A stretch of DNA of 64,000 nt from Nocardioides daeguensis (GTDB lineage Bacteria; Actinomycetota; Actinomycetes; Propionibacteriales; Nocardioidaceae), in the NCBI RefSeq assembly GCF_019192965.1, contig NZ_JAHTKU010000011.1, positions 124,001-188,000 on the forward strand, given 5' to 3'. Of the stretch, positions 53,983 to 63,746 are shown piece by piece. A program made the translations under genes and the position numbers. A model generated the notes under the pieces. It had not been told where the DNA came from. It saw only the letters and a program-made list of their open reading frames with translations, and searched no databases. Each line of letters starts with the position of its first letter. Positions within the stretch are counted from its first letter, which is position 1.

Positions 53983-54810
53983 GTGACCCGCTCGACCCGT
54001 CGTACCCGTGCCGCCGCGGCGGCTGCCGCCGCCCGAGGCCCGGTCCGCCCGCCCACGCCGCACCCCTCGGGCGCCCGCCCGCCCGCCGTACCCGCCGAGC
54101 TGGTCCCGCACCACGTCGCGGTCGTGATGGACGGCAACGGCCGCTGGGCCCAGGAGCGGGGGCTGCCGCGCACGAAGGGCCACGAGGAGGGGGAGTCGAG
54201 CCTGTTCGACGTGGTCGAGGGCGCGATCGAGATCGGCGTGAAGGCGATCTCGGCGTACGCCTTCTCCACCGAGAACTGGTCCCGCAGCCCCGAGGAGGTC
54301 AAGTTCCTCATGGGCTTCAACCGCGACGTGATCCGCCGCCGCCGCGACGAGATGCACGAGCTCGGGGTCCGGGTCCGCTGGGCCGGCCGCGCGCCGCGGC
54401 TGTGGAAGTCGGTGATCACCGAGCTCCAGGTCGCCGAGGAGATGACGAAGCACAACGACGTGCTGACCCTCACCATGTGCGTCAACTACGGCGGCCGCGC
54501 CGAGCTCGGCGACGCCGCCAAGGCGCTGGCGCGCGACGTCGCCGCCGGCAGGATCAACCCCGAGAGGGTCGACGAGCGCACCCTCGGCCGCTACCTCTAC
54601 GTCCCCGAGCTGCCCGACGCCGACCTGATCTGGCGCACGTCGGGCGAGCAGCGGCTCTCCAACTTCATGCTCTACCAGGCGGCGTACGCCGAGTTCGTCT
54701 TCTCCGACGTGCTCTGGCCCGACGTCGACCGGCGCCACCTGTGGGCGGCCATCGACGAGTACGCCCGGCGCGACCGGCGCTACGGCGGCGCGGAGCCGAA
54801 TCCGGTCTGA
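53983..54810 (+). CDS. uppS: Isoprenyl transferase (undecaprenyl-type diphosphate synthase)
   Basis: The predicted 275-residue cis-prenyltransferase (290 from GTG 53938) shows HVAVVMDGNGRWAQERGLPR with the catalytic Asp and the glycan-lipid signature, STENWSRSPEEVKFLM near residue 95, and IWRTSGEQRLSNFMLYQAAY near 205. It makes the polyprenyl-phosphate carrier for peptidoglycan and other glycans. An Ala-rich N-terminal stretch (RAAAAAAAARG) precedes the domain. GTG 53983 is preferred because CAGACT ends 7 nt upstream. Confidence 0.94.
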   Translation: MTRSTRRTRAAAAAAAARGPVRPPTPHPSGARPPAVPAELVPHHVAVVMDGNGRWAQERGLPRTKGHEEGESSLFDVVEGAIEIGVKAISAYAFSTENWSRSPEEVKFLMGFNRDVIRRRRDEMHELGVRVRWAGRAPRLWKSVITELQVAEEMTKHNDVLTLTMCVNYGGRAELGDAAKALARDVAAGRINPERVDERTLGRYLYVPELPDADLIWRTSGEQRLSNFMLYQAAYAEFVFSDVLWPDVDRRHLWAAIDEYARRDRRYGGAEPNPV

Positions 54811-54932
54811 CCCGTCACCGAGTCTTTCCGCGAGCCGACCGTGTTGCCGCCAGGCGAAGCCTGCTTCTACGGATGTCGACCGCGGGCCGGCAGCGTGGCG
54901 GAGCGAAGCGACGACACGCTCGGCCGATCAGG

Positions 54933-55940
54933 CTAGTGCTCGTCGTAGTGCGCGCCGTGGACGGCGTGGCGGTGCCCGTCGTGCACGTAGTCGACGTGGT
55001 CGTCGTGGGGTACGGCGAGGTGGCCGCAGCCGGGGCCGTGGGCGTGCGGGTGCTCGCCACAGGCGTCGTGGGACACGGCGGCCTCGCCGGGCGCGAACGG
55101 CTCGAGCAGCCGGGCGCGCCGGCGCTGCCAGATGCCGATCGGCCAGGCGACGGTGTAGCAGGCGAGGGCGAGCAGGACGATGGTCGGGCCGGGCGCGACG
55201 TTGACCTGGTACGACGCGAAGGTGGCCGTGACGAGACCGCCGACGGAGGCGAGGGTGCCGAGCACCATGGCGGCACCGATGGTGGTGCGGAACGACCGGG
55301 TCAACTGCTGGGCGGTGGCGACGGGGACGACCATGAGCGCGGAGACCAGGAGCAGACCGACGGTGCGCATCGCGACGGTGACCGACACGGCGGCGAGCAC
55401 GGCGACGAGCACGTTGTAGGCGCGGACCCGCAGCCCGGCGACCCGGGCGAACTCCTGGTCCTGGGCGACCGCGAACAGCTGTGGGGCGAGCCCGACGCAC
55501 AGCGTGACGACGGTGATCGCGAGCCCCATCGTGATCAGCACGTCCCCGGAGGAGATGGTGGTCAGCGAGCCGAACAGGAAGCGGTTGAGTGCCGCCGCGC
55601 TCTGTCCGGCCAGTCCGCTGACGAAGACACCGCCGGCGAGGCCGCCGTAGAACAGCAGCGCCAGCGCGACGTCGCCGTTGGTCTGGCCGCGCTCGCGGAT
55701 CACCTCGATCAGCACCGCGCCGAGGACGGCGACCAGGACCGCGGTCCACAACGGGGAGGCGCCGGTGGCGAGGCCGAGCGCGACACCGGTCACGGCGACG
55801 TGGCCGATCCCGTCGCCCATCAGTGCGAGCCGGCGCTGGACGAGGAAGGTGCCGATCGCGGGGGCGGCGAGTCCGGTGAGCAGCGCGGCGATGAGCGCGC
55901 GCTGCATGAACGGTTCGCCGAACAGCTCGAGCGGGGTCAC
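54933..55940 (-). CDS. znuB: Zinc ABC transporter permease with His-rich tail
   Basis: The predicted 335-residue protein is an ABC-3-family permease with about eight membrane helices. The tail, about residues 290-335, is unusually rich in His (HPHAHGPGCGHLAVPHDDH). A parallel His run ends the ATPase (HTHHHHHDHVPH) and a His loop is in the binding protein, all consistent with zinc. Start GTG 55940 overlaps the stop of the ATPase gene. A long continuous frame upstream (to 56516) is only a shadow in the ATPase gene. The upstream gap (54811-54932) from uppS contains an imperfect inverted repeat only. Confidence 0.9.
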   Translation of the reverse strand: MTPLELFGEPFMQRALIAALLTGLAAPAIGTFLVQRRLALMGDGIGHVAVTGVALGLATGASPLWTAVLVAVLGAVLIEVIRERGQTNGDVALALLFYGGLAGGVFVSGLAGQSAAALNRFLFGSLTTISSGDVLITMGLAITVVTLCVGLAPQLFAVAQDQEFARVAGLRVRAYNVLVAVLAAVSVTVAMRTVGLLLVSALMVVPVATAQQLTRSFRTTIGAAMVLGTLASVGGLVTATFASYQVNVAPGPTIVLLALACYTVAWPIGIWQRRRARLLEPFAPGEAAVSHDACGEHPHAHGPGCGHLAVPHDDHVDYVHDGHRHAVHGAHYDEH

Positions 55941-56740
55941 GAGAGGTCTCCCGGCAGGTGAGGGTCGGCGCCGAGCGGGGCCGACGGGTGGGGGACGTGG
56001 TCGTGATGGTGATGGTGCGTGTGCGGCTCGGCGAACCAGGGCTGGTGCACCTCGTGGTCGCGCAGGGCGGCGCCGTCGTAGGCCACCCGGCCGTCGCGGA
56101 GCACGACGGCCCGGTCGACGAGGGGCGCGAGCGGCCCCAGCTCGTGGGCGACGAGCACGATGGTCGCGCCGCGCTCCTTGAGCCGGCGCAGGGTGTCGGC
56201 GAGCACCTGCTGGTTGGGCAGGTCGACGCCGGCAGTGGGCTCGTCGAGGAAGAACAGCTCCGGCTCGCCGGCGAGCGCGCGGGCGATGAGGACGCGCTGC
56301 TGCTGGCCGCCGGACAGGTTGGTCACGGCCTCGCGGCGCCGGTCGGTCAGCCCGACCACCTCGAGCGCCTCGTCGATGGCCGCGCGGTCCGCGGTGGACA
56401 GCGGCCGCAGCAGCCGGCGCCGGGTGAGCCGCCCGGCCGCGACGACCTCCCAGACCGAGGCGGGGATGCCCGACCCGGCGGTGGCGCGCTGGGGGACGTA
56501 GCCGATCCGGCTCCACGCGTCGTACTCGTCGAGCGGGGTCCCGAACAGCCGCACCTCGCCGTCGACGAGCGGTCGGAGCCCGACCATCGCGCGCACCAGC
56601 GTGGACTTGCCGGATCCGTTGGCGCCCATCAGTGCCACGAAGTCACCGGGTACGACGGCCAGGTCGATGCCGCGCAGCACTGGCCGCCCGCCCAGGGCGA
56701 CGCTCGCGTTGCGGACCTCGACGGCGGGGGTGGCGCTCAT
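55937..56740 (-). CDS. znuC: Zinc ABC transporter ATPase
   Basis: The predicted 267-residue ABC ATPase has Walker A GANGSGKSTL near residue 40, the Q-loop in YVPQRAT, the signature LSGGQQQRVLIARAL near 145, Walker B LFFLDEPTAGVD, and the H-loop VAHELGPL. The last 40 residues are a His-rich tail (EPHTHHHHHDHVPHPSAPLG), unusual for ZnuC and possibly a zinc sensor or buffer. It overlaps its neighbours on both sides, forming a three-gene unit with znuA and znuB. Confidence 0.92.
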   Translation of the reverse strand: MSATPAVEVRNASVALGGRPVLRGIDLAVVPGDFVALMGANGSGKSTLVRAMVGLRPLVDGEVRLFGTPLDEYDAWSRIGYVPQRATAGSGIPASVWEVVAAGRLTRRRLLRPLSTADRAAIDEALEVVGLTDRRREAVTNLSGGQQQRVLIARALAGEPELFFLDEPTAGVDLPNQQVLADTLRRLKERGATIVLVAHELGPLAPLVDRAVVLRDGRVAYDGAALRDHEVHQPWFAEPHTHHHHHDHVPHPSAPLGADPHLPGDLS

Positions 56741-57690
56741 CGGCAGTCGTTCGCGGTGCGCAAGGTGGCGAGGTTGGTCTTCATCAGCGAGAGGTAGTCC
56801 TCCTCGGCGGTGGCGTCGGTGAGTCCCTCGACCGGGTCGAGCACCCCGTTGGTCAGGCCGAGGTCGTGGGCGAAGCTCTCGCCGAGCGCCGGCTTGAGCG
56901 GCTCGCTGAACACCGTGGTGATGCCTTCCGTCCGGATGAGCTCCTGCAGCTCCCCGAGGACCGCGCCGGTCGGCTCGGCGTCGGGGGAGAGGCCCACGAT
57001 CGAGGCGACGTGCAGGCCGTACTTCTCCAGGTAGCCGAACGCGTCGTGGGACACCACGATGGTGTCACGCGCGCAGTCGGCGAGGCCAGCGGCGTAGTCC
57101 TCGTCGAGGGCGGTCAGCTCGGCCCGCAGCGCCTGCGCGTTGGTGCGGTAGCGCTCGGCGTGGGCGTCGTCGACGTCGGCGAGCCGGTCCGCGACGGCGT
57201 CGGCGAGGTCCGCCATCCGGAGCGGGTCCTGCCAGAAGTGCGGGTCGAGGTCGCCGTGGTCGTGGTGCTCGCCCTCCTCCGAGCCCTCGTCGGCGTGCTC
57301 CGCGTGGTCGTCGGCCCGCTCCTCCAGCGCGATGGGGTCGACGACCTTGGTGGCGTCGAGCGTCGCGCCGGACGCGTTCTGCTCGACCGCGTCGTCGACG
57401 GCGGGCTGGAACCCCGACTCGTAGACGACGAGGTCGGCGTCGGAGAGCTCGGCGGTCTCCTTGATCGTGAGCTCGAGGTCGTGCGGCTCGGTACCGGGCT
57501 GGGTGAGCAGGTCGACCTGGGTGCCGGTGCCGTCGACCACCTGCTCGGCGACGTAGGCCAGCGGGTAGAACGCCGCCGCGACACTCACCTGGCCGTCGCC
57601 GGTGTCGTCGCTGAATGCCGAGCAGCCCGCGAGGAACGGGGCGGTGAGGGCGAGGGCGGACAGCGTGACGAGACCGGAAGACAAGCGCAT
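56737..57690 (-). CDS. znuA: Zinc ABC transporter substrate-binding lipoprotein
   Basis: The predicted 317-residue protein has a lipobox (LTAPFLAGC, Cys near residue 23) and a cluster A-I binding fold (AAFYPLAYVAEQVVDGTG; EPHDLELTIKETAEL; VVYESGFQPAVD). The acidic, His-rich loop EHHDHGDLDPHFWQDP near residue 155 and DAFGYLEKYGLHVASIVG near 215 complete the metal pocket. ATG 57690 lies directly behind a Zur-type box and a promoter without a 5' leader. Zinc preference over manganese is inferred from the His loops and the box. Confidence 0.9.
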   Translation of the reverse strand: MRLSSGLVTLSALALTAPFLAGCSAFSDDTGDGQVSVAAAFYPLAYVAEQVVDGTGTQVDLLTQPGTEPHDLELTIKETAELSDADLVVYESGFQPAVDDAVEQNASGATLDATKVVDPIALEERADDHAEHADEGSEEGEHHDHGDLDPHFWQDPLRMADLADAVADRLADVDDAHAERYRTNAQALRAELTALDEDYAAGLADCARDTIVVSHDAFGYLEKYGLHVASIVGLSPDAEPTGAVLGELQELIRTEGITTVFSEPLKPALGESFAHDLGLTNGVLDPVEGLTDATAEEDYLSLMKTNLATLRTANDCR

Positions 57691-57730
57691 GAGAATCATT
57701 CTCAACAACGCGAGGCCTGCGGTCAAGTCG
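57690..57730 (-). promoter_or_regulatory. Zur-type box on a leaderless znuA promoter
   Basis: TGAGAATCATTCTCA (57690-57704) is a perfect 7-1-7 inverted repeat that matches the Fur/Zur family consensus. On the minus strand, TTGACC and GAGAAT are 17 bp apart and GAGAAT ends 7 nt before ATG 57690. Transcription should therefore start at the ATG, and the -10 lies inside the box, so a zinc-bound repressor would block it directly. Confidence 0.75.
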
Positions 57731-57783
57731 ACGCGACCCCGCCCCGAGCGCACCGGTCCGGGGAGGGGGCGCCCGGACCTGCG

Positions 57784-57789
57784 TAGAGT
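57784..57789 (+). promoter_or_regulatory. Leaderless -10 of the ABM-domain gene
   Basis: TAGAGT ends 6 nt before GTG 57796. It is divergent from znuA, 92 bp away, and could be touched by zinc regulation. Confidence 0.4.
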
Positions 57790-57795
57790 GCCGCC

Positions 57796-58110
57796 GTGCT
57801 CGTCGTGAACCGCTTCCGCGCCGGGGGGGACCCGGCCGCGCTCCGGGCCGACCTCGAGCTCGTGCACGGGCTGCTCGCCGCCCAGGTCGGGTACGTCGAG
57901 GGCTGGGTCGGTCGCAACGTCGACGACCCGGACCTGTGGACGCTGACCACCCGCTGGGCCAACGTCGGCGCCTACCGGCGGGCCCTGTCGGCCTACGAGC
58001 TCAAGCTGCATGGCGTCCCGGTGCTCAGCCGTGCTCTCGACGAGCCCGGTGCCTACGAGGTCGTGGAGCCCGGCGGAGTGCTCAACGTCGCGGGGTCTCG
58101 CGTAACCTAG
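57796..58110 (+). CDS. Antibiotic-biosynthesis-monooxygenase-fold small protein
   Basis: The 104-residue protein reads [40 protein letters not shown], and [20 protein letters not shown]: a dimeric ferredoxin-like ABM/YdhR fold. Members range from quinone-forming monooxygenases to heme-degrading enzymes; key residues do not settle which. It lies just upstream of glyS, separated by 82 bp. Confidence 0.75.
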   Translation: MLVVNRFRAGGDPAALRADLELVHGLLAAQVGYVEGWVGRNVDDPDLWTLTTRWANVGAYRRALSAYELKLHGVPVLSRALDEPGAYEVVEPGGVLNVAGSRVT

Positions 58111-58192
58111 GGCCTTCGCCGACGGCTCGCTCCGCGAGCAGTTCACACACCCGCCCGACAGCCAGCCGGGCTCGTCCCACAAGGAATCCAAC

Positions 58193-59583
<1,391 letters not shown>

Positions 59584-59590
<7 letters not shown>

Positions 59591-60330
59591 CGATCCGGTC
59601 CGTCGCCGTGCCGGTGGCCGCCCTCGTGGCGGCCGCCGGCCTCGCGGGCTGCGGATCGGACGACCCGAAGGGCGCCAAGTCGGCGAAGCCGAGCGCCACG
59701 GCGACCTCGACCGCGCCGGCCAGCTACCTGCCGGTGCCCGACGGCGTCACCCTCACCGCGCCGGGCACGCAGCTCGGGCTCGGCGAGGAGGGCGTCGTGG
59801 CGTTCGAGCGGCGCCAGGGCGAGGTCGGCGTGCTCGCGGTCGACGTCCAGCGGATCGAGCGCACGTCGTTCCAGAAGTCGTTCGCGGGCTGGAACGTCGA
59901 CGCGGCGACGGCCGCGCGCACGCCGTACTTCGTCCGGGTCAAGGTCACCAACGTCGGCGACGTCGACCTCGGTGGGCTGCGGCTCGACAGCGTGCTGTGG
60001 GGCGACGACGGCACGACGCTCGAGGCGCCCAACTACTACAAGCCCCGCCAGCTCCCGGTCTGCAGCGGCGAGCCGCTGCCGACCCCGTTCGCCGCCGACG
60101 CGACCGCCGAGCTGTGCCAGGTCTACTTCATCGCCCCGAGCCGGAGCCTGGAGAACGTGTCCTTCCCGCCGTTCGGCGGACTCGACCCGGTCACCTGGAG
60201 CGGTGAGCTGAGCCCGGTCCTCAAGCCCGGCAAGAAGGACAAGTCGGCCAAGCCGGGCCAGCAGGCGTCGGAGTCGACGTCGTCGTCGGCCACCGCGTCG
60301 CCGTCCGGCACCGCCGACGGGTCGTCGTGA
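59584..60330 (+). CDS. Lipoprotein of the glyS-dusB unit
   Basis: The predicted 248-residue lipoprotein has the signal [14 protein letters not shown] with Cys near residue 19, followed by a Lys/Ser/Thr/Ala-rich linker, an Ig-like domain ([60 protein letters not shown]) and a low-complexity Lys/Ser/Thr tail. The Ig part resembles TelA/DUF4352-like extracytoplasmic domains. It starts 7 nt before the glyS stop and overlaps dusB at its end. The function is unknown. Confidence 0.75.
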
Positions 60331-61469
60331 CCGGCCTGCGCCTGGGCTCGCTCGAGGTGCCGACCCCGGTGGTGCTGGCGCCGATGGCGGGCATCACCAA
60401 CGCCGCCTACCGCACGCTGTGCGCCGAGCACGGCGCCGGACTCTACGTCTGCGAGATGATCACCAGCCGCGGGCTGGTCGAGGGCGACGAGACCACCCGC
60501 CGGATGCTCGTCTTCGACGACTCCGAGGAGGTGCGCTCGGTCCAGCTCTACGGCACCGACCCGACCTACGTCGGCCAGGCGACCAAGATCCTGTGCGAGG
60601 AGTACGGCGTCGCCCACGTCGACCTCAACTTCGGCTGCCCCGTCCCCAAGGTGACCCGCAAGGGTGGCGGCGGGGCGCTGCCGTGGAAGCGCAACCTGCT
60701 GGGCCGGATCCTCGAGGAGGCGGTGGCGGCCGCGGCGCCGTACGACGTCCCGGTGACCATGAAGACCCGCAAGGGCCTCGACGACGACCACCTGACCTAC
60801 CTCGACGCGGGCCGGATCGCCCAGGACGCCGGGTGCGCCGCGATCGCCCTGCACGGCCGGACCGTCGCGCAGGCCTACTCCGGCCAGGCCGACTGGGCCG
60901 CGATCGCCGAGCTGGTCGCGCACGTCGACATCCCGGTGCTCGGCAACGGTGACATCTGGGAGGCCGCCGACGCGCTGCGGATGGTCGAGGAGACCGGTGC
61001 CGCCGGCGTCGTCGTCGGCCGCGGCTGCCTCGGTCGGCCCTGGCTGTTCCGCGACCTGGCCGTGGCGTTCTCGGAGCAGACCCCCGGGGCGACGGTGCTG
61101 CCGAACCTCGGCGAGGTGGCCGCGATGATGCGCCGGCACGCCGAGCTGCTCAGCCAGCACATGGGGGAGGAGCGGGGCTGCAAGGAGTTCCGCAAGCACG
61201 TCACCTGGTACCTCAAGGGCTTCCGTGCCGGTGGCGAGCTGCGCCGCTCGCTCGGCCTCGTCGACTCGCTGGCCGCCCTGGACCGGCTGCTCGCCGAGCT
61301 CGACCCGGCCGAGCCGTTCCCGGCCTCCGAGCTGGGCGCGCCGCGCGGCCGGCAGGGTGCTCCGCGCCACAAGGTGGTCCTCCCGGAGGGCTGGTTGGAC
61401 GACACCGACGGGCTCGGCGAGGGCGGTTGCGGGGTGCTCGAGGACGTCAACGAGACGACCGGCGGCTGA
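60327..61469 (+). CDS. dusB: tRNA dihydrouridine synthase (DusB family)
   Basis: The predicted 380-residue flavoenzyme reads PVVLAPMAGITNAAYRTLCA at the N-terminus, VDLNFGCPVPKVTRKGGGGA with the catalytic Cys near residue 107, LHGRTVAQAYSGQADWAAIA, and GVVVGRGCLGRPWLFRDLAV near 230. It reduces specific uridines in tRNA to dihydrouridine. It overlaps the lipoprotein gene by 4 nt. A small hairpin follows. Confidence 0.95.
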   Translation: MTGLRLGSLEVPTPVVLAPMAGITNAAYRTLCAEHGAGLYVCEMITSRGLVEGDETTRRMLVFDDSEEVRSVQLYGTDPTYVGQATKILCEEYGVAHVDLNFGCPVPKVTRKGGGGALPWKRNLLGRILEEAVAAAAPYDVPVTMKTRKGLDDDHLTYLDAGRIAQDAGCAAIALHGRTVAQAYSGQADWAAIAELVAHVDIPVLGNGDIWEAADALRMVEETGAAGVVVGRGCLGRPWLFRDLAVAFSEQTPGATVLPNLGEVAAMMRRHAELLSQHMGEERGCKEFRKHVTWYLKGFRAGGELRRSLGLVDSLAALDRLLAELDPAEPFPASELGAPRGRQGAPRHKVVLPEGWLDDTDGLGEGGCGVLEDVNETTGG

Positions 61470-61475
61470 GCCGCG

Positions 61476-61491
61476 GGTGAGGGGACTCACC
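61476..61491 (+). terminator. Small hairpin after dusB
   Basis: GGTGAG and CTCACC around GGGA form a 6-bp stem 6 nt after the dusB stop. Confidence 0.45.
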
Positions 61492-61514
61492 TCTGGAGCG
61501 GTCTCACCAATTGG

Positions 61515-61543
61515 TTGACGTCTTGATCACTGTGCTCTACTCG
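61515..61543 (+). promoter_or_regulatory. Candidate promoter of the peptidase gene
   Basis: TTGACG (61515-61520) and TACTCG (61538-61543) are 17 bp apart, leaving a leader of about 60 nt before GTG 61610. I looked for a cyclic-di-AMP riboswitch, which often controls such wall enzymes, and saw none. Confidence 0.4.
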
Positions 61544-61609
61544 CACGATGCTCTGGCGAAGGTCAGGGTTCTCGGGATGCCTCTGTAAGCGACAGCAAAG
61601 GATCAGCGC

Positions 61610-62464
61610 GTGGCCACCAGCCACAAGCGGGAAACCGCGCGACGTACGCCCCGAGCCGCCGTCCTGGCCGGCTCCCTCGCCGCCCTCGCGACCACCGCGG
61701 TCGTCACGGGAGGCGTCCTCAACTCCTCGGCCCCCGAGGCCGACCTCGTGGCGGTCGACCGCTCGAAGGCCGCCGCCGGCTCGATCGGCGACACCGGGAC
61801 CCGGCTCCCGCTGCTGTCGCGCAGCACGGACCGCTCCGCCGACGCGATCGGCACCGAGCTCGACGCCCTGCTCGCCGACGACGCGACCGCCCAGGCGCTC
61901 GCCGGGGCGACGAAGCGCCGCTGGACCGATGCCGTCCTCAACTTGTGGAACCGCCCCGACCAGCGGGCCAAGCAGCTCGGCGAGGTCGAGGAGGGCGAGA
62001 AGGTCCTCCTCACCGGCCGCACGTACGGCGACCGCGCCGAGATCGTCCTCGACGGCAAGGCGCGCTGGGTCACCGCGGGCCACTTCACCGACGAGAAGCC
62101 CCCCACGCTCGGCGGCGCCTGCACCAACGGCACCACCGTCCCGGGTGGCGTCAGCGCGAGCATCAAGAAGGTCCACGAGGCCGTCTGCGCCAACTTCCCC
62201 GACGTCAGCGTCTACGGCACGCTGCGCGGCGGCGGCGGTGACCACCCGCGCGGCAAGGCCGTCGACATCATGATCTCGGGCCCCGAGGGCTGGCGGATCG
62301 CCGAGTTCGTGCGCGCCAACTACTCGGCCCTCGGCGTCGCCTACGTTATCTACGCGCAGAAGATCTGGTCGGTGGAGCGCTCCGGCGAGGGCTGGCGGGG
62401 CATGCCGAACCGCGGCTCGGCCACCGCCAACCACTTCGACCACGTGCACGTGTCGGTCTACTGA
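61610..62464 (+). CDS. Secreted M15/LAS-type wall peptidase with SH3-like part
   Basis: The predicted 284-residue protein has a signal/anchor helix (about 18-38), an SH3-like segment (WNRPDQRAKQLGEVEEGEKV, ITW-like) and a C-terminal domain with HPRGKAVDIMISGPE near residue 210 and HFDHVHVSVY at the end. The His-x6-Asp and final His-x-His supply the zinc ligands of the LAS (D-Ala-D-Ala carboxypeptidase-like) fold. It probably trims peptidoglycan outside the cell. AAAGGA supports GTG 61610. The exact bond cleaved is unknown. Confidence 0.82.
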   Translation: MATSHKRETARRTPRAAVLAGSLAALATTAVVTGGVLNSSAPEADLVAVDRSKAAAGSIGDTGTRLPLLSRSTDRSADAIGTELDALLADDATAQALAGATKRRWTDAVLNLWNRPDQRAKQLGEVEEGEKVLLTGRTYGDRAEIVLDGKARWVTAGHFTDEKPPTLGGACTNGTTVPGGVSASIKKVHEAVCANFPDVSVYGTLRGGGGDHPRGKAVDIMISGPEGWRIAEFVRANYSALGVAYVIYAQKIWSVERSGEGWRGMPNRGSATANHFDHVHVSVY

Positions 62465-62489
62465 TCCCTCGCGGTGCCGGCGGCGCCGC

Positions 62490-62495
62490 TAGGGT
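62490..62495 (+). promoter_or_regulatory. Leaderless -10 of dgt
   Basis: TAGGGT ends 6 nt before GTG 62502, with no ribosome-binding site. Confidence 0.45.
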
Positions 62496-62501
62496 CGCAG
62501 C

Positions 62502-63725
62502 GTGGACCCCGTCGAGCAGCGGTACGACGCGCACGCCCGCGAGCGGATCGTGCCCGAGCCGCCCAAGCGGGTCGAGGCGCCGGAGCGGTTGCCGTTCGAG
62601 CGCGACCGGGCGCGGGTGGTGCACGCGGCGTCCTTCCGGCGGCTGGCGGCCAAGACCCAGGTGGTCGGGCCGCAGAGCGACGACTTCGTCCGCAACCGGC
62701 TGACCCACAGCCTGGAGGTCGCCCAGATCGCGCGGGACCTGTCGCGCGCGTTGGGCACCCATCCCGACATCACCGAGACGGCGGCGCTGGCGCATGACCT
62801 CGGCCACCCGCCGTTCGGTCACAACGGCGAGCGGGCGCTGGCCGAGCTCGCCGCCGGCTGCGGCGGGTTCGAGGGCAACGCCCAGACGCTGCGGCTGCTG
62901 ACCCGGCTCGAGGCCAAGACGCCCGGCGCCGGGCTCAACCTGACCCGGGCGACGCTCGACGCCTGCACGAAGTACCCCTGGGGCCGCTCGGCGGCCGCGG
63001 ACCACGCCGGCAAGTTCGGGGTGTACGACGACGACCTGCCCGCGTTCGCGTGGCTGCGGGCCGGGGCGCCGGCGGGCGCGCGCTGCCTCGAGGCGCAGGT
63101 GATGGATCTCGCCGACGACGTCGCCTACTCGGTCCACGACGTCGAGGACGGCACCGTCGCCGGCAAGGTCGACCTCGCCCGCCTCGACACCGCCGCCCTG
63201 TGGGACACGGTCCGGGTCTGGTACCGCCCCGACGCGACCGACGCCGAGCTCGACGCCGTCCTCGACCGGCTGCGTGCGGTCGGCAGCTGGCCCCGGGCGC
63301 CGTACGACGGCGGGCGGGCCGGTCTCGCCGCGCTGAAGAACCTGACCAGCGACCTGATCGGCCGGTTCTGCGGCGCGGTCCAGCAGGCCACCTTCGCCGC
63401 GGCCGAGGGACCGTTCGTGCGTTACGCCGGCGACCTCGTGATCCCGGCCGACACGTGGGCCGAGATCACCGTGCTCAAGGGGATCGCGGCGTACTACGTC
63501 ATGGAGGCCGCGGACCGGGTGGCCCTGCAGGTCCGGCAGCGCGAGCTGCTGGCGGCCCTGGTCGAGGTGCTGGTCGACCGTGCCCCGGACGCCCTCGACG
63601 ACACCTACGCCGCCGACTGGAAGGCGGCCGGCGACGACGCGGCCCGCACCCGGGTCGTCATCGACCAGGTCGCGTCGCTCACCGACGCCAGCGCCGTCGC
63701 CTGGCACCAGCGGCTGCTGGGCTGA
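62502..63725 (+). CDS. dgt: Deoxyguanosine triphosphate triphosphohydrolase (HD)
   Basis: The predicted 407-residue protein shows ASFRRLAAKTQVVGPQSDDF, NRLTHSLEVAQIARDLSRAL with a metal His, and AALAHDLGHPPFGHNGERAL with the HD pair near residue 95. EAQVMDLADDVAYSVHDVED near 200 provides the last Asp. It hydrolyses dGTP to deoxyguanosine and triphosphate. Its place after dusB and, usually, before dnaG is conserved in actinobacteria; dnaG is not reached in this window. Confidence 0.95.
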   Translation: MDPVEQRYDAHARERIVPEPPKRVEAPERLPFERDRARVVHAASFRRLAAKTQVVGPQSDDFVRNRLTHSLEVAQIARDLSRALGTHPDITETAALAHDLGHPPFGHNGERALAELAAGCGGFEGNAQTLRLLTRLEAKTPGAGLNLTRATLDACTKYPWGRSAAADHAGKFGVYDDDLPAFAWLRAGAPAGARCLEAQVMDLADDVAYSVHDVEDGTVAGKVDLARLDTAALWDTVRVWYRPDATDAELDAVLDRLRAVGSWPRAPYDGGRAGLAALKNLTSDLIGRFCGAVQQATFAAAEGPFVRYAGDLVIPADTWAEITVLKGIAAYYVMEAADRVALQVRQRELLAALVEVLVDRAPDALDDTYAADWKAAGDDAARTRVVIDQVASLTDASAVAWHQRLLG

Positions 63726-63746
63726 CGCCTGCCTGCCGGAGGGAGC

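Noticed and set aside
54811..54932. Long inverted repeat between uppS and znuB like the others
   Set aside because: GCCGACCGTGTTG and the GACACGCTCGGC region pair only imperfectly with an insertion, unlike the perfect arms elsewhere.
55937..56516. Apparent ATPase-region extension fused in frame to the znuB permease
   Set aside because: The extension is the out-of-frame shadow of znuC; znuB has its own GTG at 55940 overlapping the znuC stop.
61492..61609. Cyclic-di-AMP (ydaO-type) riboswitch ahead of the wall peptidase
   Set aside because: The leader is only about 60 nt after the candidate promoter and lacks the conserved ydaO core segments.
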